Assembly (NCBI GenBank): GCA_046081905.1
Contig: JBJTWS010000351.1
Coordinates: forward strand, 1-7,004
Direction of reading: 5' to 3'
Length of the DNA: 7,004 nucleotides
Origin: CBW1002 sp046081905
GTDB taxonomy: Bacteria; Cyanobacteriota; Cyanobacteriia; PCC-6307; Cyanobiaceae
Positions within the stretch are counted from its first letter, which is position 1. Each line of letters starts with the position of its first letter. Of this stretch, positions 6,029-7,004 are shown piece by piece. The notes under the pieces are model-generated. The model was not told the origin of the DNA. It saw only the letters and a list, made by a program, of their open reading frames with translations, and ran no database searches. Position numbers and translations under genes: made by a program.

Positions 6029-7004
6029 ATGGCCCTGGATGATTTCCGGGATGAGCTCGCCGCCACCGCAGCGGCCCTGGCCGCGCCGGGCACCGGGTTG
6101 CTGGCGGCGGATGAATCCACCGGCACGATCGGCAAGCGGTTCGCCGCCATCGAGCTGGAGAACACCGAGGCGCACCGCTGCGCCTACCGCAGCCTGCTGG
6201 CCACCACCGAGGGGCTGGAGGAGCACATCAGCGGTGTGATCCTCTACGAGGAGACCCTCTTCCAGGCCAGCCGCACCGCCGACGGCGGCGAGGGTCCGCC
6301 CGTTGTGGACCTGTTCCGCCAGCGAGGCATCGTGCCCGGCATCAAGGTGGACCAGGGGGTGGAGCCCCTGGCCGGTGGCCTGGAGGGCGAGAGCTGGTGC
6401 ACGGGCTTGAAGGGCCTGGCGGAGCGGGCGGCGCGGTACTACGAGCGCGGTGCCCGCTTCGCCAAGTGGCGGGCGGTGCTGCGGATCAGCGCGTCGGGCT
6501 CGCCCTCGGAGCTCTGCGTGCGCGAGAACGCCTGGGGCCTGGCCCGCTATGCGCGCACCGTGCAGGAGCAGGGCTTGGCGCCGATCGTGGAGCCCGAGAT
6601 CCTCATGGACGGCGACCACGACATCGAGACCACCGCCGCGGTGCAGGAGTGGGTGCTGCGGCTGGTGTACGAGGCCCTGGCCATCAACGGTGTGTTCCTG
6701 GAGGGCAGCCTGCTGAAGCCCTCGATGACCCTGCCCGGCATGGGCTGCCCCACGCCCCCCTCGCCGGAGCAGGCGGCGGACTTCACCCTGCGCACGCTGG
6801 AGCGCACCGTGCCGGCGGCGGTGCCGGCGATCTTCTTTCTCTTCGGCGGCCTCAGCGAGGAGGAGGCGAGCCTGTACCTCAACGCCATCAACGCCGCCGC
6901 CTGCCTGGCCCCCTGGCACCTGGGCTTCTCCTACGGCCGGGCGCTGCAGCAGTCGTGCCTGAAGCACTGGGCCGGCCACGACGTGGCGGCGGGCCAGGCG
7001 GCCC
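6029..7004 (+). CDS. fda: Class I fructose-bisphosphate aldolase, N-terminal 325 residues, cut by the right edge
   Basis: Cytosolic Schiff-base aldolase that interconverts fructose 1,6-bisphosphate with glyceraldehyde 3-phosphate and dihydroxyacetone phosphate, in glycolysis and, in reverse, the Calvin cycle and gluconeogenesis. The product aligns almost without gaps to rabbit muscle aldolase as I remember it: LLAADESTGTIGKRF (24-38), GIKVDQG with Lys106, FAKWR with Lys146, IVEPEI with Glu188 and Glu190, the Schiff-base Lys230 in FLEGSLLKPSMTLPG, and FSYGRALQ (300-307) with Arg304. In the phosphate loop, FFLFGGLSEEEA (269-280) has Phe272 where the family normally has Ser (see findings). The ATG at 6029 is preceded by a weak AGG about 8 bases upstream; an in-frame GTG directly before it (6026) is an alternative start. 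The C-terminal few dozen residues are outside the window. It is transcribed away from the aldo/keto reductase. Confidence 0.95.
   Translation, partial: MALDDFRDELAATAAALAAPGTGLLAADESTGTIGKRFAAIELENTEAHRCAYRSLLATTEGLEEHISGVILYEETLFQASRTADGGEGPPVVDLFRQRGIVPGIKVDQGVEPLAGGLEGESWCTGLKGLAERAARYYERGARFAKWRAVLRISASGSPSELCVRENAWGLARYARTVQEQGLAPIVEPEILMDGDHDIETTAAVQEWVLRLVYEALAINGVFLEGSLLKPSMTLPGMGCPTPPSPEQAADFTLRTLERTVPAAVPAIFFLFGGLSEEEASLYLNAINAAACLAPWHLGFSYGRALQQSCLKHWAGHDVAAGQAA

Noticed and set aside
5933..6979. 348-residue minus-strand frame opposite the aldolase
   Set aside because: Shadow frame; the plus-strand aldolase matches its family throughout.

Overview
This GC-rich window looks like chromosomal DNA of a picocyanobacterium (high-GC Synechococcus/Cyanobium type). 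That assignment is an inference from base composition, the overall style of the proteins and the presence of a class I fructose-bisphosphate aldolase; no rRNA or photosystem gene is present to prove it. Gene density is very high. The predicted genes leave only short gaps (14 to 124 bases), and no mobile element, CRISPR array, tRNA or rRNA was seen.

Layout, left to right. (1) Positions 1-1470, minus strand: the N-terminal 490 residues of a ligase-associated DEXH-box (Lhr-type) helicase that runs off the left edge. (2) 1467-3149, minus: its partner ATP-dependent DNA ligase, overlapping the helicase by 4 bases (ATGA). (3) 3237-3623, plus: a 128-residue protein with an N-terminal membrane anchor, of unknown function. 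(4) 3651-3776, minus: a 41-residue single-pass membrane miniprotein, of unknown function. (5) 3809-4933, minus: the ligase-associated DNA exonuclease (metallo-beta-lactamase/beta-CASP fold). (6) 4948-5904, minus: an aldo/keto reductase 14 bases upstream of the exonuclease. (7) 6029-7004, plus: a class I fructose-bisphosphate aldolase that runs off the right edge and is divergent from the reductase.

The helicase, ligase and exonuclease are three members of the known bacterial four-gene DNA repair cluster (helicase, ATP-dependent ligase, MBL exonuclease, metallophosphoesterase). They should open or trim damaged DNA ends and reseal them. Here the cluster is split: the exonuclease is separated from the ligase by two small membrane-protein genes, one of them on the opposite strand. 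The fourth member, the phosphoesterase, is not in the window and could lie just beyond the left edge. The right-hand part is carbon metabolism: an NADPH-type reductase and an aldolase share a 124-base divergent intergenic region.

The system itself is not new. The points most worth a second look are the Ser-to-Phe change at a phosphate-binding position of the aldolase, the unexpected sequence at the left end of the helicase, and the two small membrane proteins inside the repair cluster.
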